From: CAXBBB01 sp963793245
GTDB lineage: Bacteria > Bacteroidota > Rhodothermia > Rhodothermales > BA12
Assembly: GCA_963793245.1 (NCBI GenBank)
Contig: CAWBZG010000002.1
Span: 1,240,001 to 1,304,000, forward strand
Length of the DNA: 64,000 nt
Direction of reading: 5' to 3'
How positions within the stretch are numbered: position 1 is the stretch's first letter; each line of letters begins with the position of its first letter. The translations under genes were made by a program, and so were the position numbers. This document shows positions 1-10,182 of the stretch, one piece after another. Under the pieces are notes generated by a model. It had not been told where the DNA came from and made no database searches. It saw nothing but the letters and a program-made list of their open reading frames with translations.

Positions 1-763
1 AGGAAGCCGCAAACTCAGGAGTGAGACGTGACGGATCAAAGTCGTCCTCGTAGTAGACGAACACGCTGCGCCACGTGTTGGTGAGCACGCGCCGCAACCA
101 GGCGACGTTGGAGGGCAACCCCGGCGAGAGCGTGGAGTCGACGATAAAGAAGTCGTGCTGGACGTTGACAGCGAAATCATGCCGAGCCATCAGCGTGTCT
201 TCGAGGTTTTGCTGGCGCCCTCGGTCAAACATATCCCGCTGCATAATTGTCCTCGTGCCGCGTTCGAGTCCACGGTCGATTCGCTCGTCGCTCGCCCGAA
301 GCGCTTCGGCTACGGACTGTTCGGTAGGTCCGGTAGCGAAAACGACGGTCTGTCCGCGCCGCCAGACGTCGGAGCGCACAACGACGCCGCCTTGCCCCGA
401 CTGGCGCAACTCCGAGCGTACGGCGTCGCTGAAAAACGCGCGTACGATGCTGGCTTCAAACGTCGAGTCGGTAAAAGGGGCGGCGACGATGATGTTCTTA
501 TTGCTGCGGACCTCCTCCCAGCGCTCCTCGGTTTCGACGTTTCCTTCGATAGTCGTGTAGCGGTTCTCTGGCGCTGGAAGTGTGCGCACCGTACCACCTG
601 CAGTTTCCCGAACCGCGTCGCCGATTGCGCCATCCCAGCTGACTGAGTCGACGACGGCATACAGGTCGGTATCGTTGCCAGACGCGAACGGGCGGAAGTC
701 ACGGTCGCCCGTGCAGGCGGAGAGCGCGAGAACGAGTAGGAGAGGGGCCGTCAGTCGGAGCAA
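1..763 (-). CDS. DUF4837-family lipoprotein (3' end outside window)
   Basis: Reading the minus strand from a TTG at 761-763 gives an open frame to the window edge with no ATG start. The first 17 residues are a lipoprotein signal with lipobox L-S-A-C (Cys17). The mature part, with features such as WDGAIGD, a middle NIIVAAPF segment and a late VFVYYEDDF segment, resembles the Bacteroidota DUF4837 family, whose function is unknown. It starts 11 nt after the trpA stop, so it is probably the last gene of the trp operon. An in-frame stop at 782-784 prevents a much longer N-terminus. At least 254 residues are present; the C-terminus is cut by the window. The family call rests on remembered pattern only. 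Confidence 0.6.
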   Translation of the reverse strand, partial: MLRLTAPLLLVLALSACTGDRDFRPFASGNDTDLYAVVDSVSWDGAIGDAVRETAGGTVRTLPAPENRYTTIEGNVETEERWEEVRSNKNIIVAAPFTDSTFEASIVRAFFSDAVRSELRQSGQGGVVVRSDVWRRGQTVVFATGPTEQSVAEALRASDERIDRGLERGTRTIMQRDMFDRGRQQNLEDTLMARHDFAVNVQHDFFIVDSTLSPGLPSNVAWLRRVLTNTWRSVFVYYEDDFDPSRLTPEFAAS

Positions 764-774
764 AAGCGGGGAGG

Positions 775-1596
775 TCAGGAGTCAGGATGGAGAGCGCGGA
801 CAAAATCAGCGGTGCGGGCGTAGCGATCCTCATCGGTCAACGTGTCGTCTTCGAACAACGCTTCGACGTGGCGAATGAGTGCTGAACCGACGATGAAGCC
901 GTCCGTCGTTTGCGACAGCCGGGCAGCGTCGTCAGCCGTCCGAATGCCAAATCCAACGAGTAGCGGATTGTGCGTGATACGCGTGCGGGCGCGGGCGAGG
1001 TAGCGTTCTACGGGAGACGTATCGCCCAACTCGGCACCTGTGATTCCGGCGACGGAGACGGCATAGACGAAGCCAGTAGCTAGAGTGTCAAGCCGGAGCA
1101 ATCGGTCATCGGGTGTATTGGGGGCGGCGAGGAAGACGGTAGCGAGACCATTCTTTGCGGCTGCCAATTCGAGTTGAGCACTCTCCTCGGGCGGCACGTC
1201 GGGTAGGATGAGACCGTCTACTCCTACAGAGGCGCAGTCGTGACAAAAGTTGCTCAGCCCGTAGCGCATTACCGGATTGACGTAGCCCATCAGCAGCAGC
1301 GGCGTGTCGTGTCGCTCTCGGAAACGCCGAGCCGTCTCCAACGTCGACCGCATCGTGACGCCTCCACGAAGCGCCACATCGGACGCGTGTTGAATCGGCA
1401 GTCCCTCGGCGAGCGGGTCCGAAAACGGCATGCCTAATTCGACGAAGTCGGCTCCACCGGCGACGATAGCGTCGAGTAGTCCGTCGGTGGCGTGCTGTGT
1501 CGGGAAGCCGTCGGTGATGAAGATGCCCATCGCCTTGCGCCCGCGCGCTATACAGTCGGCGAGGTGAGACGTGAGCCGGTTGGTCGTGTGCGTCAT
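775..1596 (-). CDS. trpA: tryptophan synthase alpha chain
   Basis: Cleaves indole-3-glycerol phosphate to indole and glyceraldehyde 3-phosphate, passing indole to TrpB in the alpha2beta2 complex. The 273-residue protein shows the ELGMPFSDP loop (Glu53, equivalent to catalytic Glu49 of Salmonella) and the glycine-rich phosphate site GFGIRT. The residue aligned with Salmonella Asp60 reads Glu (PLAEG, Glu64), a conservative but unusual change at a catalytic position. The frame is open further upstream, but the ATG at 1594-1596 lies 4 nt after the trpB stop and gives the family's usual N-terminus. It is translated next to trpB, as expected for a paired complex. Confidence 0.96.
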   Translation of the reverse strand: MTHTTNRLTSHLADCIARGRKAMGIFITDGFPTQHATDGLLDAIVAGGADFVELGMPFSDPLAEGLPIQHASDVALRGGVTMRSTLETARRFRERHDTPLLLMGYVNPVMRYGLSNFCHDCASVGVDGLILPDVPPEESAQLELAAAKNGLATVFLAAPNTPDDRLLRLDTLATGFVYAVSVAGITGAELGDTSPVERYLARARTRITHNPLLVGFGIRTADDAARLSQTTDGFIVGSALIRHVEALFEDDTLTDEDRYARTADFVRALHPDS

Positions 1597-1600
1597 GGCG

Positions 1601-2809
1601 TCAGGCGTCGAGGTAGGCGGCGAGGGTGCCCATGTCTTTGTCGCCTCTACCCGAGACATTGAGGACGGCGATCTGATCGTGATGCATCGTCGGCACGACC
1701 TTCTCCATGTGAGCGATGGCGTGGGCCGTTTCCAGGGCGGGGATAATGCCTTCGAGTCGCGAAAGCAACTTGACTCCGGCGACGGCCTCGTCATCGGTAA
1801 TCGGCTCGTAGGTGACGCGCCCGATGTCTTTCAGGTGCGCGTGCTCGGGGCCGACGCCGGGATAGTCGAGACCAGCCGAAACCGAGTGCGCCAACTCGAC
1901 CTGTCCCATCGCGTCCTGCAGCAGGAAGCTCATCGCACCGTGGAAAACACCTGGCTCGCCCTTGGTGAGCGTCGCCGCGTGGCGTCCCATCAGACCTTCG
2001 CCCGCTGCTTCCGAACCGTACAGTTTGACATCGGCATCGTCGACGAACGGGTGGAAGATGCCCACCGCATTCGATCCGCCGCCAACACAAGCGAAGACGG
2101 CATCCGGTGTTTCTCGTCCGACCTGATCGGCTAACTGCTTGCGCGTCTCGATCCCGATGATCCGGTGGAAGTTGCGCACCATCATCGGGTACGGGTGCGG
2201 ACCGACGACTGAGCCGATGATGTAGTGCGTCGTGTCGATGTTGCCGACCCAGTCGCGGAACGCCTCGTTGGTGGCGTCTTTGAGCGTCTTGCTGCCGCTA
2301 ATGGCGGGTATGACCTCGGCACCCAACAGCCGCATCCGCAGCACGTTGAGGTGCTGGCGTTCGATGTCCTCGCTGCCCATGTAGACGACACACTGGATGC
2401 CGAAACGTGCGCAGACCGTCGCCGTCGCCACACCGTGCTGACCGGCTCCGGTCTCTGCAATGATCCGCTGCTTGCCCATGCGACGGGCCAGCAGGATCTG
2501 GCCGATCGTGTTGTTGATCTTGTGCGCTCCGGTGTGGCACAGGTCTTCGCGTTTCATCCAGACCTGAGCACCGCCCAGATGCTCGGTCAGGCGCGGAGCG
2601 AACGTGAGCGGCGTCGGTCGGCCAACGTAGTGGTGGAGCAGGTCGTCGAGTTCTTCTTGGAACGCCGGGTCGGACTGAGCGGCAGCGTACTCGCGTTTGA
2701 GTTCGTCCAACACCTGCACGATGGTCTCCGGCACGAACGCACCTCCGAAGCGACCGAAGTGGCCGGTGTCGTCGGGTGCGGTGTAGGGAGGGGCGAGGGT
2801 TTCGGTCAT
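1601..2809 (-). CDS. trpB: tryptophan synthase beta chain
   Basis: PLP enzyme that joins indole and serine to make tryptophan. The 402-residue length is standard for TrpB1. The PLP lysine is Lys97 in HTGAHKINN; the GGGSNA phosphate loop and the GSEAAGEG segment are also visible. The start MTETLAPPY precedes the conserved FGRFGGAFVPET block. It lies 102 nt downstream of trpF, and that gap holds an 18-bp palindrome and two direct repeats, so trpBA may have its own control point. It ends 4 nt before trpA. Confidence 0.97.
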   Translation of the reverse strand: MTETLAPPYTAPDDTGHFGRFGGAFVPETIVQVLDELKREYAAAQSDPAFQEELDDLLHHYVGRPTPLTFAPRLTEHLGGAQVWMKREDLCHTGAHKINNTIGQILLARRMGKQRIIAETGAGQHGVATATVCARFGIQCVVYMGSEDIERQHLNVLRMRLLGAEVIPAISGSKTLKDATNEAFRDWVGNIDTTHYIIGSVVGPHPYPMMVRNFHRIIGIETRKQLADQVGRETPDAVFACVGGGSNAVGIFHPFVDDADVKLYGSEAAGEGLMGRHAATLTKGEPGVFHGAMSFLLQDAMGQVELAHSVSAGLDYPGVGPEHAHLKDIGRVTYEPITDDEAVAGVKLLSRLEGIIPALETAHAIAHMEKVVPTMHHDQIAVLNVSGRGDKDMGTLAAYLDA

Positions 2810-2834
2810 GGTGGGATTGGAATCGCAGGGTCGA

Positions 2835-2892
2835 GTGCCGGGCGTGCGTGGGCTTGTGTGCCGGGCATGCGAAGCGCCGTTATATAACGGCG
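2835..2892 (-). promoter_or_regulatory. palindrome and direct repeats upstream of trpB
   Basis: In the trpF-trpB gap there is a perfect 18-bp palindrome, cgccgttatataacggcg, at 2875-2892. On the trpB side lie two 13-bp direct repeats, gtgccgggcgtgc (2835-2847) and gtgccgggcatgc (2858-2870), differing at one base. There is no U-run, so it is not a terminator. It could be an operator or internal promoter region for trpBA. The regulator is unknown. The palindrome half-site CCGTTAT resembles the start of the CCGTTATTGCA motif found elsewhere in the window. Confidence 0.4.
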
Positions 2893-2911
2893 GTACACGG
2901 GAAGGTGAGAG

Positions 2912-3562
2912 TCAGGCGTCTTCGTCTTCGATGGCGTCGCGGTAGGCATCGAAGAAGGCGCCCAGTTTGTCGAAGTCCTTGATACCGGGCGACGTTTCGA
3001 CGCTGCTGGACAGGTCGAGGGCGAACGGGCGGATCGTCTGAACGGCTTCTTTTACGTTGGTGTCGTTGAGGCCGCCTGCGAGGAATAGCGAGACGGAGTC
3101 GGCGAGTTCTCGGGCCAGGCGCCAATTGAAGCTTTCGCCTGTCCCACCGTATAGGCTCGTCGAGTGCGTGTCGAGCAGGAAGTAGTCGACGATCCCGCGA
3201 TACGGCTCCATTATCGCTAGCAACTGCTCCGACGACGCATCGTGCGATACGCTGAACGCCTTAATCACCGGCACGCTGATGGCAGCGCACGTCTCGGGCG
3301 ATTCGTGTCCGTGGAGTTGGGCGATCTGAAAGCCTGCCGCAGCGCACGCCTGGTTGATCTCGTCTGACGTTGCGTTGACGAACACGCCGACGGGCGTCGG
3401 GCCATATACCCAGTCGATAATCTCCTTGGCTTTGGCGGGCGTGACGTAGCGCGGGCTGCCTTCGTACTGGATGAAGCCCAGGTAGTCGGCACCGGCTCCG
3501 GCGCAGTAGCGGGCGTCTTCGAGCTGGGTGATGCCGCAGATTTTTACTTTGGGATGAGACAA
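2912..3562 (-). CDS. trpF: phosphoribosylanthranilate isomerase
   Basis: Catalyses the Amadori rearrangement of phosphoribosylanthranilate to CdRP, the third step from chorismate to tryptophan. The 216-residue TIM barrel has the catalytic Cys9 in VKICGIT, the catalytic Asp131 in LLDTHS, and the phosphate-binding FLAGGLN and LDLSSSVE segments. It starts 4 nt after the trpC stop, and the order D-C-F-B-A is typical. It is monofunctional, not fused to trpC. Confidence 0.96.
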   Translation of the reverse strand: MSHPKVKICGITQLEDARYCAGAGADYLGFIQYEGSPRYVTPAKAKEIIDWVYGPTPVGVFVNATSDEINQACAAAGFQIAQLHGHESPETCAAISVPVIKAFSVSHDASSEQLLAIMEPYRGIVDYFLLDTHSTSLYGGTGESFNWRLARELADSVSLFLAGGLNDTNVKEAVQTIRPFALDLSSSVETSPGIKDFDKLGAFFDAYRDAIEDEDA

Positions 3563-3566
3563 CGAT

Positions 3567-4394
3567 TCAGGATTCAGATTCGGAAGAGTGGATCAGCGTC
3601 TGCGTTTGCTCGCGTAGATCGCGCAGCGCCTGCCCAGGGTCGGTAGCTCGCATAAACGTCTCGCCGATCAAGACGGCATCGATTCCCTGGCGATGCAGAT
3701 CGGCGAGCGTGGCGGCGTCTCGCAACCCGCTTTCGGCGACCTTAGCAACGCGATCAGGAAGGCGCGAGAGGACGCGAGGTGCCCGGCTCACGTCGACCTC
3801 GAACGTGCGCAGGTCGCGGTTGTTAACGCCCGCAACAGTGAGTTTGTCGATGTCGACGCGGTCTAGTTCGGACTCGTCGTGCAACTCGACCAGCGTACTC
3901 AGCCCCAACTCGTCAGCCGCGTGGATCAGGTCGGACAGATGGAGCGGGTCGAGGGCGGCTACGATCAGCAAGACGGCGTCAGCTCCCCAGGCGCGCGCCT
4001 CGAACAACTGGTAGACGTCGACGATGAAGTCCTTGCGCAAGATCGGAATGTGAGGCGCAGCGGCGCGAGCGGCGATCAGGTCGTCGGGTGTTCCGCCGAA
4101 AAAGTCAGGCTCTGTCAGCACGGATAGCGCGGATGCTCCGGCATCGGCGTAGCGAGCCGCATTGTCGGCAGCGCTATACGGATCGCGGATAACGCCCTTC
4201 GACGGCGATTTGCGCTTGCTCTCGCAGATAAACGACAGCTCACCTTTGGTGTGATCGCGGTGCAGCGCGCGGTGGAGCGACAGCGGCTCGGACTGGTCGC
4301 GTGCGTCGGCTTCGAGGCTGCTGATCGAGCGCTCCCGCTTGCGGCGGACGACCAAGTTTCGCGTCGAGTCGAGGATTTCGTCGAGGATCGTCAT
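3567..4394 (-). CDS. trpC: indole-3-glycerol phosphate synthase
   Basis: Converts CdRP to indole-3-glycerol phosphate. The 275-residue TIM barrel shows ICESKRKSPSKG (catalytic Lys), ILRKDFIVD (second catalytic Lys), GVNNRDL and the phosphate-binding ESGLRD and IGETFMRA segments. The frame is open upstream, but the ATG at 4392-4394 overlaps the trpD stop as ATGA and gives the normal N-terminus (MTILDEIL). This indicates translational coupling with trpD. Confidence 0.95.
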   Translation of the reverse strand: MTILDEILDSTRNLVVRRKRERSISSLEADARDQSEPLSLHRALHRDHTKGELSFICESKRKSPSKGVIRDPYSAADNAARYADAGASALSVLTEPDFFGGTPDDLIAARAAAPHIPILRKDFIVDVYQLFEARAWGADAVLLIVAALDPLHLSDLIHAADELGLSTLVELHDESELDRVDIDKLTVAGVNNRDLRTFEVDVSRAPRVLSRLPDRVAKVAESGLRDAATLADLHRQGIDAVLIGETFMRATDPGQALRDLREQTQTLIHSSESES

Positions 4395-5443
4395 ACTTGG
4401 TTTGTCGCTTCGATGAGGCGCTTCAAAGCGTCGCGTGCGCCGCCGCCGTGGACGGACTGTTGTGCTGCGGCGAACGCCTCTTCGGGGCCGTCGTACCGTC
4501 CGCTCGTCCACAATCCCCAGGCTGCATTGCGCAAGGTCGTGTCGAGATAGGCACCCGGCTCGCCGCCCAGCACTCGGGATACCAATTCGGCGTTGTCGTC
4601 CGCCGATCCGCCCAAGATGCTGTCGAGCGGCGTTGCATCCAGCCCGAATCGGTCAGGGAAAATCGTATCGTGGGTCACGCCTGCAGCGTCGACGAAGAAG
4701 GCGTCAGTTGGAGCAGCGGGGGAGACTTCATCCAATCCATCGTGGGCGGCTAGCGTGACGGCCCGGACAGCGCCCAACTCGTGGAGCACCTGAGCCATCC
4801 GCTCGGCGGCATCGCGCGAGAAGGCGCCGACGAGTTGCCGCGTCACACCTGCCGGGTTGCACAGCGGACCTAACACGTTGAAAACCGTCCGTACTGCCAG
4901 AGCGCGGCGAACCGGACCGACGTGCCGAACGGCGGGATGGTGAACCGGCGCAAACAAGAACGCGATGCCCACATCGGCCAGAATGCGCTCGCACTGCTCA
5001 GGCGTCAGATCCGTTCGCACACCCAACGACTCGAGCACATCCGCCGAACCCGACCGCGAGGAGATGGACCGATTGCCGTGTTTGGCGACTGGTACGCCCG
5101 CTCCAGCGCATACCAGCGCCGCCGTCGTCGAGACGTTGAACGTGCCGCTGCGGTCGCCACCCGTTCCGCAGACGTCGATGGAACCGTCCGGCGCCTGAAT
5201 CCGCACCATCTCACCGCGCATCCCCTGAACAAAGCCGACCAACTCGTCGACCGTCTCGCCCCGGCTGCGCATGCCAACCAGGAGGGCAGCGGTTTGGGTC
5301 TCGTCAAATCCGCCCGCCAGTAGCAGCGCCATTAGGTCGGATGCCTCGCCGCGTGAGAACGTCTCGCCTTCGGCAACTCGGGCGAGGTACTCGTGGATCG
5401 AAAATTTTTCCGTTATTGCATTGTACGTGTCGTGATCGTTCAT
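4391..5443 (-). CDS. trpD: anthranilate phosphoribosyltransferase
   Basis: Transfers phosphoribose from PRPP to anthranilate. The 350-residue protein has the PRPP loop CGTGGDRSGTFNVST, KHGNRSISSRSGSADVLE, and HHPAVRHVGPVRRAL near the anthranilate site. The ATG at 5441-5443 overlaps the trpG stop by 4 nt. Codons for Asn-Ala-Ile-Thr near residue 8 contain one copy of the CCGTTATTGCA motif (5410-5420, read on the opposite strand). The protein is not fused to TrpG, unlike in enterics. Confidence 0.95.
   Translation of the reverse strand: MNDHDTYNAITEKFSIHEYLARVAEGETFSRGEASDLMALLLAGGFDETQTAALLVGMRSRGETVDELVGFVQGMRGEMVRIQAPDGSIDVCGTGGDRSGTFNVSTTAALVCAGAGVPVAKHGNRSISSRSGSADVLESLGVRTDLTPEQCERILADVGIAFLFAPVHHPAVRHVGPVRRALAVRTVFNVLGPLCNPAGVTRQLVGAFSRDAAERMAQVLHELGAVRAVTLAAHDGLDEVSPAAPTDAFFVDAAGVTHDTIFPDRFGLDATPLDSILGGSADDNAELVSRVLGGEPGAYLDTTLRNAAWGLWTSGRYDGPEEAFAAAQQSVHGGGARDALKRLIEATNQV
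5410..5420 (+). repeat. CCGTTATTGCA motif, copy 1
   Basis: Exact 11-mer on the plus strand, inside the 5' end of trpD (minus strand, read as GCA ATA ACG). It points rightward. Confidence 0.75.
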
Positions 5444-6030
5444 GCTGCTACTCCATCGAGTACACCGCAGCGCGTTAGCCAGTTGTCTACGAGCAGGGGA
5501 CCGTGTTCGGTAAGCACGCTTTCGGGGTGAAACTGCACGCCTTCGATGGGCAACTCCCTGTGCCGAACGCCCATGATCGTCCCGTCGGCGGTCCACGCGG
5601 TTACCTCGAGTTCGTCTGGGATCGTGTCGGGGGCGAGCGTCAGGCTGTGATAGCGCGTGGCTGTCATTGGGGAAGGAGCGCCTTGGAAAACGCCGCCGTC
5701 GTGATGCAGCACGTCGCTCGTTTTACCGTGCATCAGCTCGGGCGCATACGTGACGGTCGCACCAAAGACTTCGCCGATGGCTTGGTGTCCCAGGCAAACG
5801 CCCAAGATCGGAATGCGGTCTCCCAGCTCGGCGATGAGCACTTTGCTGATTCCTGCGTCGGCGGGGCGTCCGGGGCCGGGGGAGATCAGGATTCCGCTCG
5901 GGTTGAGCGCACCGACTTGCTCGACGGTCATCTCGTCGTTGCGGATCACGCGCAGGTCAATACCGTGTCGACCGATCAGGTGGACGAGGTTGTAGGTAAA
6001 CGAGTCGTAGTTGTCGACGACGAGGATCAT
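5440..6030 (-). CDS. trpG: anthranilate synthase glutamine amidotransferase component
   Basis: Supplies ammonia from glutamine to TrpE. The 196-residue class I amidotransferase has the nucleophile Cys79 in GVCLGHQ and His168/Glu170 in FHPES. The oxyanion strand SPGPGRP and the start MILVVDNYDSFTYN are canonical. It lies 14 nt after trpS and overlaps trpD by 4 nt. It may also serve PabB, since no separate pabA is visible here. Confidence 0.95.
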   Translation of the reverse strand: MILVVDNYDSFTYNLVHLIGRHGIDLRVIRNDEMTVEQVGALNPSGILISPGPGRPADAGISKVLIAELGDRIPILGVCLGHQAIGEVFGATVTYAPELMHGKTSDVLHHDGGVFQGAPSPMTATRYHSLTLAPDTIPDELEVTAWTADGTIMGVRHRELPIEGVQFHPESVLTEHGPLLVDNWLTRCGVLDGVAA

Positions 6031-6044
6031 GGCGATGAGGCGGC

Positions 6045-7066
6045 TTAATGGGTGCGGATCAGTCCGCAGGCTTCTCGGACTTGGGCCATAATGGGTTGGG
6101 TGCGGATGCGGGCTTTGCGGGCGCCGTCAGCCAGTACGTCGCGCACGTCGTCAGGGCGCTGTGCGAGAGTGCGTCGGCGTTCTCGAGCGTCGCCGAAGTA
6201 GTTGTCCATCAGGCGCGTCAGCTCCTTTTTGGCGTGTCCGTAGCCGTACCCACCGGCGCGATACTTTGCAGCGATCTCGGCCTGCTCGTTGGGTGAGGCA
6301 AACAGCTTGATCAGCGCGAAGACGTTGTCAGAGTCGGGGTCTTTGGGGTCTTCGAGTGGCGTCGAATCGGTCACGATGCTGCCGATCTTCTTTTTGAGCA
6401 CTTTGCCCTCGTCGAACGGACCGATGGTATTGCCATAGCTCTTCGACATCTTGCGCCCATCGGTACCGGGCACCGTCGCCACGTCGTCGAGGATGTGCGG
6501 TTCGGGCAACTCGAAGATCGGAGCGTCCGGGCAGAACGTCTGGTTGAACCGCGCCGCTGCGTCCCGGCTGATCTCGAGGTTCTGCTTTTGATCGGCGCCG
6601 ACGGGAACGCGCGTCCCCCCGTAGATCAGGATGTCGGCGGCCTGCAAGATCGGGTAGGTGAACAGGCCCGCGTTGGCGGTCTGGCCGTTGGCGACTTTGT
6701 CTTTGTACGCGACGCCTTTCTCTAGCTGGCTGACGGGCGTGAGCGTGAGCAGGATCCACGCCAACTCGTTTACCTCAGGCACATCCGATTGGACGAACAG
6801 TGCGGCCTTGTCCGGGTCGAAGCCAAGCGCGAGGTAGTCGAGCGCCATCTCGTACGTGTGCGAGCGCAGCGTCTCGCCGTCTTGAATGCTCGTCATCGCG
6901 TGATACGTGACCAAGAACAGGTACGTCTCGAACTCGCGCGCCATCGCCAGTTGCTGCCGGACGGCGCCGAAGTAGTTGCCGATGTGCAGCGCGCCGGAGG
7001 GTTGGATGCCCGATACGACGATGGGCGCAGACTCGTCTGTTCGTTTGGCAGGTGCGTCGGCCATCG

Positions 7067-7070
<4 letters not shown>
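6045..7070 (-). CDS. trpS: tryptophanyl-tRNA synthetase
   Basis: Charges tRNA-Trp. The 341-residue class I synthetase has the HIGNY signature in GIQPSGALHIGNYFG, the bacterial LLTLTPVSQLE segment, the VPVGADQKQNLE Trp/ATP-binding region, and KMSKS. The start overlaps the end of trpE by 4 nt; a second Met two codons later is also possible. Its position between trpE and trpG is unusual. Co-control would tie tRNA charging to the same attenuation signal that reads charged tRNA-Trp. Confidence 0.95.
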
Positions 7071-9091
<2,021 letters not shown>

Positions 9092-9103
9092 GCGTAGAAA
9101 CAG

Positions 9104-9135
9104 AAAACCCACCGGACGGCAGGGCGTCGGCGGGT
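9104..9135 (-). terminator. trp leader attenuator hairpin
   Basis: On the minus strand acccgccg (9135-9128) pairs with cggtgggt (9114-9107) as an 8-bp stem with one GU pair and a 13-nt loop. It is followed by TTTTCTGTTTC, and the trpE ATG is about 12 nt further on. The left arm can instead pair with CGGCGG at 9181-9176, which lies in the leader-peptide codons just past the Trp codons. These are the parts of a terminator/antiterminator switch. Confidence 0.7.
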
Positions 9136-9160
9136 CGAGTCAGGTCGTGAAGGGATCACG

Positions 9161-9229
9161 CTAAGCCGCTAGGCTCCGCCGTATGTCGGGGAGGGGCCAC
9201 CAGGCGCGAGCGGTTGGGTGCGTGATCAT
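9161..9229 (-). CDS. trpL: trp operon leader peptide
   Basis: A 22-codon ORF starting M-I-T-H-P-T-A-R-A with tandem Trp codons (TGG TGG, 9202-9197) as residues 10-11, ending in TAG. It lies 69 nt upstream of trpE and directly before the attenuator. A ribosome stalled at the Trp codons would leave CGGCGG (9181-9176) free to pair with CCGCCG (9133-9128), preventing the terminator. A ribosome that reached the stop would cover it. The arrangement matches enteric trpL in logic, but the sequence is unrelated as far as I can tell. Confidence 0.72.
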   Translation of the reverse strand: MITHPTARAWWPLPDIRRSLAA

Positions 9230-9233
9230 GGGT

Positions 9234-9266
9234 TGAAGATAGAGCGCTCGGTGTGGATCGTGTCAA
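9234..9266 (-). promoter_or_regulatory. candidate trp operon promoter
   Basis: On the minus strand TTGACA (9266-9261) is followed after 19 nt by TATCTTCA (9241-9234), close to the Bacteroidota TTG...TAnnTTTG pattern. Transcription would start about at the trpL ATG, so the leader peptide would be leaderless or nearly so. The spacing is long and a start further upstream is possible. Confidence 0.4.
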
Positions 9267-9288
9267 CCACTCCGCCAGATTCTCAAAC

Positions 9289-10182
9289 CTATTCGTCGAT
9301 GCAGGGTGCGATGCGGGTCGATGCGCCGCCGACGATGATGGGGATGTTTTCCTCGGCGAAGCGGTCGAGGATCTGCTCTGTAAAGGCGTGCTCGGTGCCT
9401 CTGCGTTTGCGGGCTTCGCAGAGGTAACGCAGAGTGAGCTTGACACCGCTGTCGGTGAGCTTGACGTAGACGAACGGCGTTAGGATCGAGTAGTGGACGA
9501 GGTACTCGCTCGCCAATCGACGGATGTCCTGCTCGGCTTGCTGGCCGACGATACCTGCGCTCTCGTCGGCCAGTTCGCCGATGATCGTCCGGGCGCGCTT
9601 CCAGTTGGCGTCGGGCGGAAGCGTCACGCTCATCTCGTTCCAGACGAAGCGGAAGCCGTGCGTGTAGTTTTGCACCTGGTGCAGAAATACCCATGCGTTG
9701 GGCAGATGCACGAGCCGTCCAGTACTCTGATCGGCATCGACCCAGGCGCCGACTTCCATCAGCGTCGTGTGGAGTGGGCGGATGTCGACCACGTCGCCTT
9801 TGATGCCGTTGATCTCGATGCGCTCGCCGACTTTGAAGGATTGCCGCGTCAGGATGTTGAGCCAGCCCGCAATACTCAGCAGCGCCTCGCGAAGCGAGAT
9901 CGCCAGACCTGCGCCGATCACCGTCAGAATCGTGAACACCTGCCCACGCTCGGGCGCCCACAGCGCGATCAGAGCGACAGCGAATAGAGCCAGACCGATC
10001 CGTCCGATCAGTTTTCCCAGCCGATACTTGCGTTCTGGATTCGTCACCAAGCGTCGCATCAGATGCCGAGCCGCACGGATCAGCACCAACGTCAGCAAGA
10101 TCAGAATCCCTGTCTCGACGATGCGATAGACCAGACTCTCATCTGCCATCGCGTCCTTGAAAAGGTTGACGAAAAAGTTCAT
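9289..10182 (-). CDS. MscS-family mechanosensitive ion channel
   Basis: A 297-residue small-conductance mechanosensitive channel that would release solutes on osmotic downshift. It shows an N-terminal helix (about residues 20-40), a second hydrophobic segment (about 62-80), and the pore helix with GAGLAISLREALLSIAGWLNIL. The MscS beta domain follows (FKVGERIEINGIKGDVVDIRPLHT, VHLPN). The C-terminal alpha/beta part is short. The start overlaps the stop of the upstream methyltransferase by 4 nt. Confidence 0.88.
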   Translation of the reverse strand: MNFFVNLFKDAMADESLVYRIVETGILILLTLVLIRAARHLMRRLVTNPERKYRLGKLIGRIGLALFAVALIALWAPERGQVFTILTVIGAGLAISLREALLSIAGWLNILTRQSFKVGERIEINGIKGDVVDIRPLHTTLMEVGAWVDADQSTGRLVHLPNAWVFLHQVQNYTHGFRFVWNEMSVTLPPDANWKRARTIIGELADESAGIVGQQAEQDIRRLASEYLVHYSILTPFVYVKLTDSGVKLTLRYLCEARKRRGTEHAFTEQILDRFAEENIPIIVGGASTRIAPCIDE

